From positions 2,046,001-2,110,000 of the forward strand of contig NZ_CP007174.1 of NCBI RefSeq assembly GCF_000730285.1: DNA of 64,000 nt. The letters run 5' to 3'. The notes under the pieces are model-generated. The model saw only the letters and a list, made by a program, of their open reading frames with translations. It had not been told where the DNA came from and did not search any database. The position numbers were made by a program, and so were the translations under genes. The number at the start of each line of letters is the position of its first letter. Position 1 is the first letter of the stretch. Source of the DNA: Candidatus Nitrososphaera evergladensis SR1 (GTDB taxonomy: Archaea > Thermoproteota > Nitrososphaeria > Nitrososphaerales > Nitrososphaeraceae). Below, piece after piece: positions 35,487 to 43,180 of the stretch.

Positions 35487-35618
35487 ATGGAAAAAGAAAA
35501 ATGCAAAACATGCAATGGCCGGGGATATGTGGTGATCGGTACAACTACTACGAGTTGCGAAGCCTGCAAGGGTAATGGTGTGATCACTTCTAACACTATG
35601 GAGAACTACTTTGGTTAA
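35487..35618 (+). CDS. DnaJ-type zinc-finger microprotein, 43 aa
   Basis: ATG 35487 to TAA 35618. It contains two Cys-x2-Cys-x-Gly-x-Gly units (CKTCNGRG and CEACKGNG), exactly the DnaJ zinc-finger repeat spacing, so one zinc is probably bound. It has no J-domain. A role as a small protein- or nucleic-acid-binding module is possible. Confidence 0.68.
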   Translation: MEKEKCKTCNGRGYVVIGTTTTSCEACKGNGVITSNTMENYFG

Positions 35619-35692
35619 AAGCTGTCTTGCTTCCACTATTAGATCCGTTAATAAATTGCAAATTTTTTATATTATCACAATAAATCAATTCT

Positions 35693-35848
35693 ATGTCAGA
35701 AGAAGACCCAAGGCGTACAGCTCTTTACCAACGTCTACAGGTTCTTGGAGTCAATGTATCTAAGATAAAGGACATGGAGATTACATTAGAGGCTCTTTTA
35801 GAGCTGACTGAAAGATTGGAGGAGATCATTCAAACAGATAAGTTTTAG
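35693..35848 (+). CDS. LGVN-type microprotein, 51 aa
   Basis: ATG 35693 to TAG 35848, with an AT-rich TATA-like box (TTTTTTATATTA) about 25 bases upstream. The sequence DPRRTALYQRLQVLGVNVSKI followed by LLELTERLEEII matches the chromosomal protein at 12499-12678. Acidic and helical; function unknown. Its presence in the element links the element with the 11-14 kb island. Confidence 0.7.
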   Translation: MSEEDPRRTALYQRLQVLGVNVSKIKDMEITLEALLELTERLEEIIQTDKF

Positions 35849-35898
35849 GCACCACCGACAGCACAAAAAAATACTGCGGCCTTGTGATCTTACCAAGT

Positions 35899-36450
35899 CT
35901 ACAACCAAACCTTTCTGGTAATGGCAAAATCTTCAATGATACCTACTTCTGATCCCCTGTTTACCAGAGTAACACGTATTCTGGAAGCATAGGGAGTATA
36001 AGGAATTGGAGTGAATGCTAACGAGTATTTCTGCCCTTCTTGGCCAGTAATATCAGCTTCTTCCGTACTCTTATAGCGTAAAATGTATGGGTGTCTGGGG
36101 TTGCTTTTTCCCGCCGGGTCAGGGGAGATTCCTGCCACCGGTGCCACTTCGCCCGCACCTACGCCCCAATTCTTGGTTATCAAATCGACAAACGTTTCAT
36201 GCCCTTGTTGGATACTGACACCAGCTCCACTAGTACCCCAGATCTCTACGTTCAGACCAAGATATCGATAATTCCCATGGAGTTCGAATAAGTAAAGCTC
36301 TCCGCTTTCTTTTTGATCTATTACAACTCTTTCTTCTCTGCCCTCTAATGCCAAGTTGCTAATGTCATTTTGAACGAATTGATACTTTCTGCCAAAGTTG
36401 TCGGTTTGAACAGCGTGTATGGATTGATTTATGGACTTATTTGTTGACAT
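35899..36450 (-). CDS. Beta-rich protein, possible structural component
   Basis: A 183-residue protein predicted to be mostly beta-strand (GELYLFELHGNYRYLGLNVEIWG, KYSLAFTPIPYTPYASRIRVTLV) without catalytic motifs or membrane helices. The strand-rich, soluble pattern is compatible with a virion or sheath protein, but nothing proves it. It is the last gene of a leftward group with 36458 and 36701. Confidence 0.6.
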   Translation of the reverse strand: MSTNKSINQSIHAVQTDNFGRKYQFVQNDISNLALEGREERVVIDQKESGELYLFELHGNYRYLGLNVEIWGTSGAGVSIQQGHETFVDLITKNWGVGAGEVAPVAGISPDPAGKSNPRHPYILRYKSTEEADITGQEGQKYSLAFTPIPYTPYASRIRVTLVNRGSEVGIIEDFAITRKVWL

Positions 36451-36457
36451 GTTTTTA

Positions 36458-36676
36458 TCACCTGAAACGGTTGCAATCCGCCGTCAGTGCTTTAATGAAA
36501 ATTGCCTCATTGCTAAGATTTCGGATAGAGTTGTAGTCTCCAAGATTGGTGGAGCGGATAATGCCTCTATCCACGTCATCAAGAATATTCATTGCAATCT
36601 TGCATACTTCTGCTTTCGCTCCCCTAGATAATCTTGGAACCAGCCTGTTAACAGCTCTTACACTTTTGTCTGGCAT
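36458..36676 (-). CDS. Small helical protein, 72 aa
   Basis: A basic helical protein (VRAVNRLVPRLSRGAKAEVCKIAMNIL...SIRNLSNEAIFIKALTADCNRFR) 7 bases before the next gene on the same strand, which suggests translation as part of one transcript. Function unknown. Confidence 0.58.
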   Translation of the reverse strand: MPDKSVRAVNRLVPRLSRGAKAEVCKIAMNILDDVDRGIIRSTNLGDYNSIRNLSNEAIFIKALTADCNRFR

Positions 36677-36700
36677 TTTGATTCACCAAATTAGTACAAC

Positions 36701-37255
36701 CTAAGTATAGGAGAAATCTGCATAGGAAATCTTACTATTTACTGATCTAGATAACTCGTTTGCCCGGTATGAGCCGCCGTTACTTGTAGGGGTAAATGAA
36801 TAGAGAAAACTATTGGCCCGGCCATCGTTCTGTGCTCTGATATCTCGGGGTGTCATTTTCCTTAGATTACCTTGGGGAGCTGAAGCGTACGCTTGCGAGG
36901 GTGTAAAAGTCCTATCCCATATTGCTCTCGCTTGTGAAACTGCACTGGTAACGTGATTCTGGAGATTGAAGCCCGCTGCACTGGCCATTTTGCTTATGAC
37001 CGTGCCAACAACAGCTCCAGCTCCAAGATTGACAAATGTCTTTTGCTTGAGTACGTAGCCGGTGCCGGCTGCGGCGAGTCCAAGCCCACCGGTCAGTGCA
37101 TCTGCTTTTGTCAGTGATACCATTCCTGTTAATGGAATGATAGGAGAATTAAGGACTGGTTGCGAGTTTGCAATCTGATTTACTGCAAAGCCGCCCACAG
37201 CTCCTAACGCCAACTGAACAACGTCATTAGAACCTAAATTTGTAAGACTAGTCAT
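36701..37255 (-). CDS. Hydrophobic Gly/Ala-rich protein, possible virion or membrane protein
   Basis: A 184-residue protein with Gly/Ala-rich hydrophobic stretches (VQLALGAVGGFAVNQIA, LTGGLGLAAAGTGYVL, LGAGAVVGTVISKMASAAGF) in the first 100 residues and a polar Ser/Tyr-rich tail. Small viruses of archaea often have such membrane-embedded structural proteins. The gene follows a TATA box and a palindrome (37272-37283) just before its ATG. It is the first of three leftward genes. Confidence 0.62.
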   Translation of the reverse strand: MTSLTNLGSNDVVQLALGAVGGFAVNQIANSQPVLNSPIIPLTGMVSLTKADALTGGLGLAAAGTGYVLKQKTFVNLGAGAVVGTVISKMASAAGFNLQNHVTSAVSQARAIWDRTFTPSQAYASAPQGNLRKMTPRDIRAQNDGRANSFLYSFTPTSNGGSYRANELSRSVNSKISYADFSYT

Positions 37256-37271
37256 GAATATTCAATATAAT

Positions 37272-37283
37272 ATGTTTAAACAT
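37272..37283. promoter_or_regulatory. Palindromic operator candidate, left copy
   Basis: ATGTTTAAACAT, a perfect 12-bp palindrome, lies between a minus-strand TATA box (CTTTAAATAC) and the start codon of the gene ending at 36701. A repressor bound here would block transcription start. The same 12 bases occur at 37566-37577. Confidence 0.58.
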
Positions 37284-37348
37284 GTATTTAAAGTACTGCT
37301 GATTTTAATGAAAAAAGGGCAAGAAATACCCCTATTACTATACTAAAC

Positions 37349-37522
37349 CTAACTCGAAATTACAGGAGTAAACACAATTGAACCTCCAAACCTTTTCTGT
37401 CTAAAGGTAATTTGACGAGATCCGTCAAAACCTAGCTCTTTCAATAATTCTTTATTTATACTCACATAATGGGTTTGCCGGATTAATTGCGTTTTTCGTA
37501 TGTTAGTGGGATTGTATGTCAT
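37349..37522 (-). CDS. AbrB-like DNA-binding protein, 57 aa
   Basis: ATG 37522 to TAG 37349. The segment IRKTQLIRQTHYVSINKELLKELGFDGSRQITFRQKRFGGSIVFTP has the strand-helix-Gly-strand layout of the SpoVT/AbrB swapped-hairpin fold (YVSINKELLKELGF). Such proteins dimerise and bind AT-rich sites. It lies between the two copies of the ATGTTTAAACAT palindrome, so it is a candidate for the element's repressor. Confidence 0.66.
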   Translation of the reverse strand: MTYNPTNIRKTQLIRQTHYVSINKELLKELGFDGSRQITFRQKRFGGSIVFTPVISS

Positions 37523-37563
37523 CTATACTAAATAACCAAACGGTTATATTTAAGAATTATAGG

Positions 37564-37579
37564 AAATGTTTAAACATTT
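37564..37579. promoter_or_regulatory. Palindromic operator candidate, right copy
   Basis: AAATGTTTAAACATTT is a perfect 16-bp palindrome containing the same 12-bp core as 37272-37283. It lies about 8 bases upstream of the TATA box (ATTTAAATAC) of the gene at 37621. A related half-site (GGTTAAACATT) precedes the TATA box of the gene at 42764. Confidence 0.6.
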
Positions 37580-37620
37580 TAGGCTAAATTTAAATACTTG
37601 CAAATAGTATAAATACTGGA

Positions 37621-38118
37621 ATGACAGCAAGTATCAGTTTTTCAGGGTCAGGATTTGACTTTGACATTAACATGTACGGATTCACACCCGGCGAATTAGT
37701 TACCATCGTCTTTACCAACGTGAACAACTCTAATGATATGTATTCGATCGACACCTATGTAGGTTACAATCCGATACATGTCCTGCAGCAACATTTCCCG
37801 GCGGAAGCTGAAGGCAATTACCACGTCACGGCCGTAGGTTCAACTGGCACAAAGGCGGAAAATACTTTGACTATAGGTTATCCTACCGTGCAGGGCATTC
37901 TGCCAAATACAGAAGTGCCTCTGGAAAATATCACAAATCAAGGTGGAGAGACGGTACCAATATTCGGGCAGCTCGAATCGATTGGTGGAGCAGCTGTACC
38001 TTCAGCTATTCCTACTCAAACTTCACAGAATAATTCAATTCCATTAGTCTTGGCAGGTGGAGCTCTGTTAGGAGGTCTGTTGCTAATATCTGGTGGAAAG
38101 AAGAAAGTGTTTGCCTGA
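37621..38118 (+). CDS. Surface-anchored beta-domain protein
   Basis: A 165-residue protein with an Ig-like beta domain (residues about 5-95, FTPGELVTIVFTNVNNSND, HVTAVGSTGTKAENTLTIGY), a Pro/Ser/Thr/Asn-rich stalk, and a C-terminal helix (PLVLAGGALLGGLLLIS) ending in the basic GGKKKVFA. No N-terminal signal peptide is evident. It could be a tail-anchored surface or virion protein of the element. TATA and AT-rich sequence place the transcript start almost at the ATG. Confidence 0.65.
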   Translation: MTASISFSGSGFDFDINMYGFTPGELVTIVFTNVNNSNDMYSIDTYVGYNPIHVLQQHFPAEAEGNYHVTAVGSTGTKAENTLTIGYPTVQGILPNTEVPLENITNQGGETVPIFGQLESIGGAAVPSAIPTQTSQNNSIPLVLAGGALLGGLLLISGGKKKVFA

Positions 38119-38218
38119 CTTTTACCATATCAGATAATGGAGGTAATACAACTTAAGGAGTAGTCTGAAACAGAGACAAATACCTAAAATAATATCGTTC
38201 TAATCTTAGGTAATATCA

Positions 38219-38917
38219 TTGCAAAATAGTGATCTAACTCTTACGAAAGCACTTTTCAAAACTGCACTTTCTGATTATAATGCTGCAAAGCTATTATGGG
38301 AGAAGGGATTCTATCCACAATGCATTTTCTACTTAGAACAAGCCTTTGAAAAGGCAAGCAAATCTATTATTGCGCACTTTTCCGTTAACCTCAAAAAATG
38401 TCCTCAAGAGAAAATTGAAAAAGAATTGAAGAAATCTTTCGGGCACAATAACAAGTATTCTGCCTATACGGTAGTAATGGAGCTACTTGAAGCTGACAAG
38501 TGGAAGAAACAACAATCCGGGAAGTGGAACGAAAAACAGGCTAACGTTGCTTTTGCTTTTGCTGAAGGTCATAAGAAAACAAAGCAGAATTACAAAATTG
38601 AACAATATTGCAATATGGTCGATTACTACTATTCGAAATACAATCAATTCATGGCACACCCTAAACTAAGACATCCTGCTAATGCAATCTTGGCGTTAAA
38701 TTGGGCATTGTCCAGCTGCTTTGAAGATATGGAGAATAGAGCAAGATACCCGCTTTCAGAACACGGATACTTGAATCTAGATAAACTAAACCAAGAAAAG
38801 AACAAAGACTGTTACAAATTGCTCCTTATCATGGTAAGAGACTACATTAACCGAACGCCTGATTTGATTAATGTTGCAAACGAGCAATTACCACCGTATT
38901 ATAACAGACAGAGATAG
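38219..38917 (+). CDS. HEPN-domain-like protein
   Basis: A 232-residue helical protein starting at TTG 38219. The N-terminal region (KTALSDYNAAKLLWEKGFYPQCIFYLEQAFEKASKSIIAHFS) matches the HEPN pattern of a two-helix pair with A-x2-Y and E-K-A-x-K positions. A catalytic R-x4-6-H is not clear. HEPN proteins are often RNases or partners of nucleotidyltransferases in toxin-antitoxin and defence systems. No nucleotidyltransferase gene is adjacent. Confidence 0.65.
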   Translation: MQNSDLTLTKALFKTALSDYNAAKLLWEKGFYPQCIFYLEQAFEKASKSIIAHFSVNLKKCPQEKIEKELKKSFGHNNKYSAYTVVMELLEADKWKKQQSGKWNEKQANVAFAFAEGHKKTKQNYKIEQYCNMVDYYYSKYNQFMAHPKLRHPANAILALNWALSSCFEDMENRARYPLSEHGYLNLDKLNQEKNKDCYKLLLIMVRDYINRTPDLINVANEQLPPYYNRQR

Positions 38918-38971
38918 AATTCAAGAACAAAAGAAAAAGGACGTTGCTCACTTCACGATAGAGTGAGCTCA

Positions 38972-39163
38972 CTAGTTAGCTAACAGCGTATGCACTACTC
39001 TTTCGAACCAATCTTCAAGCGAAGTTACACTAGAGGTTACACTGGAAGTTCCACTATAAACCACAGTAATATTGTGTCCACTAGATCTGCCGTTCGAAGT
39101 TACACTAGAAAAATGAATGGGTGTGGTGGTGTTAAGTAGGAAGTCGTCTATCAGGTCAGACAT
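38972..39163 (-). CDS. Ser/Thr/Val-repeat protein, 63 aa
   Basis: ATG 39163 follows the MCM gene stop by one base, so the two are probably translated together. The middle (FSSVTSNGRSSGHNITVVYSGTSSVTSSVTSLEDW) contains repeated SVTS units, and the DNA shows repeated GTTACACTAGA-like blocks. The ends are helical (DLIDDFLLN and DWFERVVHTLL). Function unknown. Confidence 0.5.
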   Translation of the reverse strand: MSDLIDDFLLNTTTPIHFSSVTSNGRSSGHNITVVYSGTSSVTSSVTSLEDWFERVVHTLLAN

Positions 39164-39164
39164 T

Positions 39165-41297
39165 CTAGTTACCACCTTTTTTGAATCCGACACTTAGGCA
39201 GGAATTGCCAGAAGCTATGACTATTTCTTCGTCTTTATGTGCAGGACAGGCACAGGATTTGCCTTTTGGTTCATGGTCGTAGATATCATTTGTTTCTGGC
39301 ATTGACGGAACCCTCCATTTTAGGACTAATGGTTTCTTTTGTATGATCTCGACTCTGCTATCCGTGCATTCTTGGAACATTTCAAGCAGGTTTCGTAATT
39401 TCTTGTTCTCTCTGGTTACAAGGTTGACTCCTAGGTAATTGCCAACTCTTTCGTTGTTTTTGCAAGCTATTCTCGCTGCTTCTACGAATTCAATTGGTTT
39501 TTTGGCGTTCTCGACAACTTTGACTATCTCCTTGAATGCGACTTCTATTGGATCTGCACGAACTGTCTCTGCAAGTTGTCCTTGCTCTGCCAACATTGTA
39601 GTGTAATATTCCATTAATTCAATGACAAGCTCTTTGTCCACTACAGTTTCTAAGTGAAGTCGTGCATATGCTGAAGAGAGTCTAAAAAGAGCGTCAAGAT
39701 TTCTGTTTGTCGCCCTGCCGGTAGATCTCAAACTAATCCAGTATTCTTTGAGCATTTCCCTTGCTTCGGTTGTGAAAGTTGGATAGATTGTCTTGGCGTG
39801 AGCTATGTATTTTCTAAGGAAGTTGTAGTTGTGTTCAATATGTCTTTCATCATAGTCCATTTTTGCATCTGCATAATCCCTCATAGATTCTTCAGTCACA
39901 AAGTCACGGAATACAAACTTCTGATCAAATCTATCCAATACTTCTTTCTTGACTGGTATTTCACTCATGTCAATCGAATGATCACTATTCCAAGTTGAAC
40001 CGATTGGGTTGCACGTTGCAATTATGGTAGTTGGGGAATCGATTTCTTGACGAATGCCATACTTATCAATCGTGAAATCCCCTTCTTCCATGACATCATG
40101 CAAGTGTTTCTGATCTTCAAAGCTCATTGTTCCAATTTCGTTGATTGCACAAATGCCATTCTTTGACAGCGGAATTGATCCAAGTCTCAATACTGCATTT
40201 TCATTCTCCATTACAATAATCGCTGTCAGACTCTTTCCGCTTGCGCCCTGAGCGCTTACATACCGACTGTTAGGAACAAGTCTTATGGATTCTCTAGCTA
40301 GCATGGACTTTGCTGTACCGGGTGCTCCTACAAAGAGTGAATGTATTCTACCACGTTTTCCATTCTCTGGTGCTCCGACAGCAGATAACAGGATTCCTAG
40401 TTTCTTGTCTTTGTGACCAACTACGTTAGGAGCTACCATTGATACTAGTCTTTCACGAAGAGTTGGTATGTATGTGACCTTTGTGACGCTAGTGACCTTT
40501 GTGCCCAGATCCTTGAACCTATAGATATTTTCTACGTCCTTTTCAGTTACCTTCAGCTCTTGTCTTCTGTGATATTTGATAGATTCTGCATGTAGGACAG
40601 TAGTTAGCTTCTTTGTTATGAATTTCATTATGTGACTTGTGCCCTTGATTTCTACTAGCTCCCCGGCAATGACATTACAAGTATCCTTTCCATACAGTAT
40701 GATATCCAGACGTTCTAGATCTCCTGTAGGATTAGGATCTTGGAGTTGTATAGAGAGAGCGGTAGCATAGTCAAACTTGGGTAGGTTTTTCTGTCCACAG
40801 TTTCTACATTTTTTTGGTATACCAGATTCTTCAAATTTTGGAGGATTGTGCTCTGTCTCGTCATACTGGTCACAAGAGTTACACCCTATCATTGTCTTTG
40901 TAATAACCTTGTAAGGTAATGATTGACTAACGATTACTCCTTTGACAGATAGTTTCACGGAAGACGTTGTACGTAATGCTTCAGAAATTGTCATAGACAC
41001 AAAATTCTGGTCACATTGGGCACAAGGGTCACTATGTGGATTAGATTCTTCTGCCATAGTCGAGTGTGAAGGTCTTTCGCCGGCGATAATCAACCTCGTG
41101 TTGAATCTCTTTAGCCGTGTAATTTCGCCTTTAAATCTATCCGCTATCTCAACTGGCAACAACTTGACGGCTTCGATAAACGTGAGTGAATCAATCGGGA
41201 ACCTACTATCACGAGATATCCCTTCATTCTCTAATGCAGACTTTAGCTCAATTGGCATAGTCGCAAGGAATTGATCAAGTTCTTCTCTTGTTGTCAT
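39165..41297 (-). CDS. Element-encoded MCM-like replicative helicase
   Basis: A 710-residue MCM-family AAA+ protein. The N-terminal OB region has a zinc ribbon (CNSC...CRNC) near 138-170. The motor has Walker A GAPGTAKSML near 320, a Walker B region ICAINEIGTM near 380 in which the usual first Asp is Asn, sensor-1-like IIATCNPIG, and the arginine finger in VLDRFDQKF. It probably unwinds the element's origin. The sequence departs markedly from chromosomal MCM, and the Walker B change makes full ATPase activity uncertain. Confidence 0.85.
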   Translation of the reverse strand: MTTREELDQFLATMPIELKSALENEGISRDSRFPIDSLTFIEAVKLLPVEIADRFKGEITRLKRFNTRLIIAGERPSHSTMAEESNPHSDPCAQCDQNFVSMTISEALRTTSSVKLSVKGVIVSQSLPYKVITKTMIGCNSCDQYDETEHNPPKFEESGIPKKCRNCGQKNLPKFDYATALSIQLQDPNPTGDLERLDIILYGKDTCNVIAGELVEIKGTSHIMKFITKKLTTVLHAESIKYHRRQELKVTEKDVENIYRFKDLGTKVTSVTKVTYIPTLRERLVSMVAPNVVGHKDKKLGILLSAVGAPENGKRGRIHSLFVGAPGTAKSMLARESIRLVPNSRYVSAQGASGKSLTAIIVMENENAVLRLGSIPLSKNGICAINEIGTMSFEDQKHLHDVMEEGDFTIDKYGIRQEIDSPTTIIATCNPIGSTWNSDHSIDMSEIPVKKEVLDRFDQKFVFRDFVTEESMRDYADAKMDYDERHIEHNYNFLRKYIAHAKTIYPTFTTEAREMLKEYWISLRSTGRATNRNLDALFRLSSAYARLHLETVVDKELVIELMEYYTTMLAEQGQLAETVRADPIEVAFKEIVKVVENAKKPIEFVEAARIACKNNERVGNYLGVNLVTRENKKLRNLLEMFQECTDSRVEIIQKKPLVLKWRVPSMPETNDIYDHEPKGKSCACPAHKDEEIVIASGNSCLSVGFKKGGN

Positions 41298-41300
41298 TTT

Positions 41301-41546
41301 TCAATTCACCTTTACGGCGTGGAGCATTGCAGTACGGAAGAGTATGCGAATATGCTCGACTGAAGCGTACCAAATATTGTAGAGGTTACAACGTTCTTCT
41401 ATCAATTGGTGAATCTTTTGCAATGACGTACCATAGGCGACAGAGATTGGTGTCTCACAACCATCTGTGCTGTAAATGGTAATCACTTCACCGTTAATGC
41501 CAATGTGGTCAATGCGTCTTTCAGCGTCAAAATGAGATACCATCAT
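41301..41546 (-). CDS. Hypothetical protein, 81 aa
   Basis: A small mixed alpha/beta protein (MVSHFDAERRIDHIGINGEVITIYSTDG, TSLQKIHQLIEERCNLYNIWYA) whose stop lies 3 bases before the MCM start codon. It is therefore likely to be co-transcribed with the helicase. An initiator or helicase-loading role is possible from position only. Confidence 0.55.
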   Translation of the reverse strand: MMVSHFDAERRIDHIGINGEVITIYSTDGCETPISVAYGTSLQKIHQLIEERCNLYNIWYASVEHIRILFRTAMLHAVKVN

Positions 41547-41648
41547 TTTGCAATCACCGAGATTAGCACCATATTCAGGATCACAGACAACGAAAATGTC
41601 AGTGGTAGAACATAATTCGTTATAAGATTAATATAAGAGATCTTCGAT

Positions 41649-41840
41649 CTATACACTGTTCACCACCTTTGAATCTGGTAGGTTAACATCTGATTGCGGA
41701 GCTGCAAACTCTGCGATCTTATTTCTTTCCACGTTAACTTTTGACCAGCAAGAAGGACACGAAGTATTTTGCCTCAATGACCTTGTATTCCAAGTCCAAG
41801 AACACTTTGGACATTTTATCGGTATTTGATTACCTAACAT
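41649..41840 (-). CDS. Zinc-ribbon protein, 63 aa
   Basis: The N-terminal half (IPIKCPKCSWTWNTRSLRQNTSCPSCWSKVNV) is a C-x2-C...C-x2-C zinc ribbon, common in small nucleic-acid-binding proteins. The rest is polar. It is the first gene of the leftward group (zinc ribbon, 81-aa protein, MCM, repeat protein) facing the palindromic region, so it may aid replication or its control. Confidence 0.65.
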   Translation of the reverse strand: MLGNQIPIKCPKCSWTWNTRSLRQNTSCPSCWSKVNVERNKIAEFAAPQSDVNLPDSKVVNSV

Positions 41841-42185
41841 TTTACAAGTAGTAGTAGCACTAACAGATATATAAACTTTTAATCTATCTATAGCTTTCGC
41901 TACAATTTAGTATAATACTGTACCACTAATAAACTTACCGATTCAGCGTTGGACGGTAACACGTGTTAGAAATGCCATTTTTGATTTTTCAAAAGTTTTA
42001 ACTACACTATGAAAAGTGAAAAAGATCATGTGTTACCGTGTTGATTTTTGTCAAAGTCTGCAGAAATTCGTGCTCAAAAATGGTGGTAACAGCAGTAGCG
42101 GCAGTAACACGTGCCACAATGCTGTATACTATACATAATGTAATCATTCTTTACCTAATACCAGACGTTATAGGACATGTTACAA

Positions 42186-42201
42186 GTGTTACCGTGTTAC
42201 C
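42186..42201. repeat. Tandem GTGTTACC iterons
   Basis: GTGTTACC is repeated twice back-to-back. Further GTGTTAC or GTAACAC copies lie at 41956-41968, 42029-42036 and 42104-42110, so the left half of the region has an iteron-like array. Confidence 0.65.
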
Positions 42202-42325
42202 AAACTAGTTATCTCTGATACTACATGCCTCTGAATAACACATTCGTCAATTATCGCACCAAGTGAAAGGGTCTTGACCTTGGCACATTAGTGTAGTCCA
42301 ATGGATACAAGAGACAACAATATTG

Positions 42326-42356
42326 TTACACTATTAATAGTGTAAAACACCGGTGT
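42326..42356. repeat. Palindrome module 1
   Basis: TTACACTATTAATAGTGTAA (20 bp, perfect) is followed after one base by the perfect palindrome ACACCGGTGT. A related TACCGGTGTA occurs 22 bases later (42379-42388). Confidence 0.75.
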
Positions 42357-42564
42357 AATCCATTAGAAATAGGTCAATACCGGTGTAAAAATATGTAAAC
42401 GTTATGTAAAAGTAAAAGAAAGATCCCGAAAAACCACCAATTTCAACCATTCTGTCTCATGCGATCAAACCTACAATTTTCGTTTGCTTTTATTTCTTTG
42501 TACATATTTGCAGATCTAAAAATCATTTTTCCAATGGATTATTAGTGTTTATTGTTAGTATTTT

Positions 42565-42603
42565 ACACTATTAATAGTGTGTTTTACCGGTCACACCGGT
42601 GTG
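42565..42603. repeat. Palindrome module 2
   Basis: ACACTATTAATAGTGT (42565-42580) shares its 16 bases with module 1. It is followed by ACCGGT and the 12-bp palindrome CACACCGGTGTG (42592-42603). The repeated order of the two palindrome types is the main evidence that the modules are functional. Confidence 0.75.
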
Positions 42604-42763
42604 CCTCCAATGTATCCAGTAGAAATAATAGTGTTGCAATATTATTCACCAAAAACCGACCATGCTACTGTAATAACTATTCCAAATCTTAGTCTTTTTT
42701 GTTAGTTTTGGTTAAACATTTAAATAATAGTGTAAATAATAATATGATATCGTATATAATAAT

Positions 42764-43180
42764 TTGACAGAAGAAAATTTGACGGATAATTTAACAAAAG
42801 AAAGTTTACCTCAAAGCACAGAACAAGTTAATACAGCACAAAGTGGCAAAGAAGAAACGACTTCGTTCATACCACAAATCGATTCCCAAACTCAGCGCAT
42901 GATAATCGAGCGTGGCGTGGACTTTTTGGAGAAGATGGCAGGTGTTCAACCAAAAAAGCCGGAGCAAAAGCAGTTTGGCGTTTACTTCAGTCCAGAAGAG
43001 ATCCAGCTTCTTGAAATATACGCTAGGGAGTTATTCAATGACGGTTATATCAGTCGCAACTCGATTGGATCACTTTGTAGATTCTGCACTATTGCCTTTC
43101 TAAAGAACTCGCAAAACCAAGCATTGGAAAATGTTCGTGCAAGACAAGCGGCGCAAACAAAAGAAAGTGGTCAACAATGA
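42764..43180 (+). CDS. Hypothetical protein, 138 aa
   Basis: Starts at TTG 42764 (the ATG-free start follows a TATA box CATTTAAATAATAG about 40 bases upstream). The first 40 residues are polar Asn/Thr/Glu-rich; the second half (FGVYFSPEEIQLLEIYARELFNDGYISRNSIGSLCRFCTIAFLKN) is a compact helical domain. Its layout resembles that of the last protein of the block (44282). It starts a rightward block of six genes. Function unknown. Confidence 0.6.
   Translation: MTEENLTDNLTKESLPQSTEQVNTAQSGKEETTSFIPQIDSQTQRMIIERGVDFLEKMAGVQPKKPEQKQFGVYFSPEEIQLLEIYARELFNDGYISRNSIGSLCRFCTIAFLKNSQNQALENVRARQAAQTKESGQQ

Larger units (their letters stand above)
41880..42720. other. Palindrome-rich non-coding region, candidate origin
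   Basis: About 0.9 kb (41841-42763) without a gene lies between divergent transcription units. The left part has the 12-bp palindrome TAACACGTGTTA (41957-41968) and further GTGTTAC sites, including two in tandem (GTGTTACCGTGTTACC, 42186-42201). The right part has two similar modules: a 20-bp palindrome (42326-42345) next to ACACCGGTGT (42347-42356), and a 16-bp palindrome (42565-42580) next to CACACCGGTGTG (42592-42603), with an AT-rich stretch between. This is the layout of a replication origin with initiator sites, beside the helicase gene. Confidence 0.65.
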
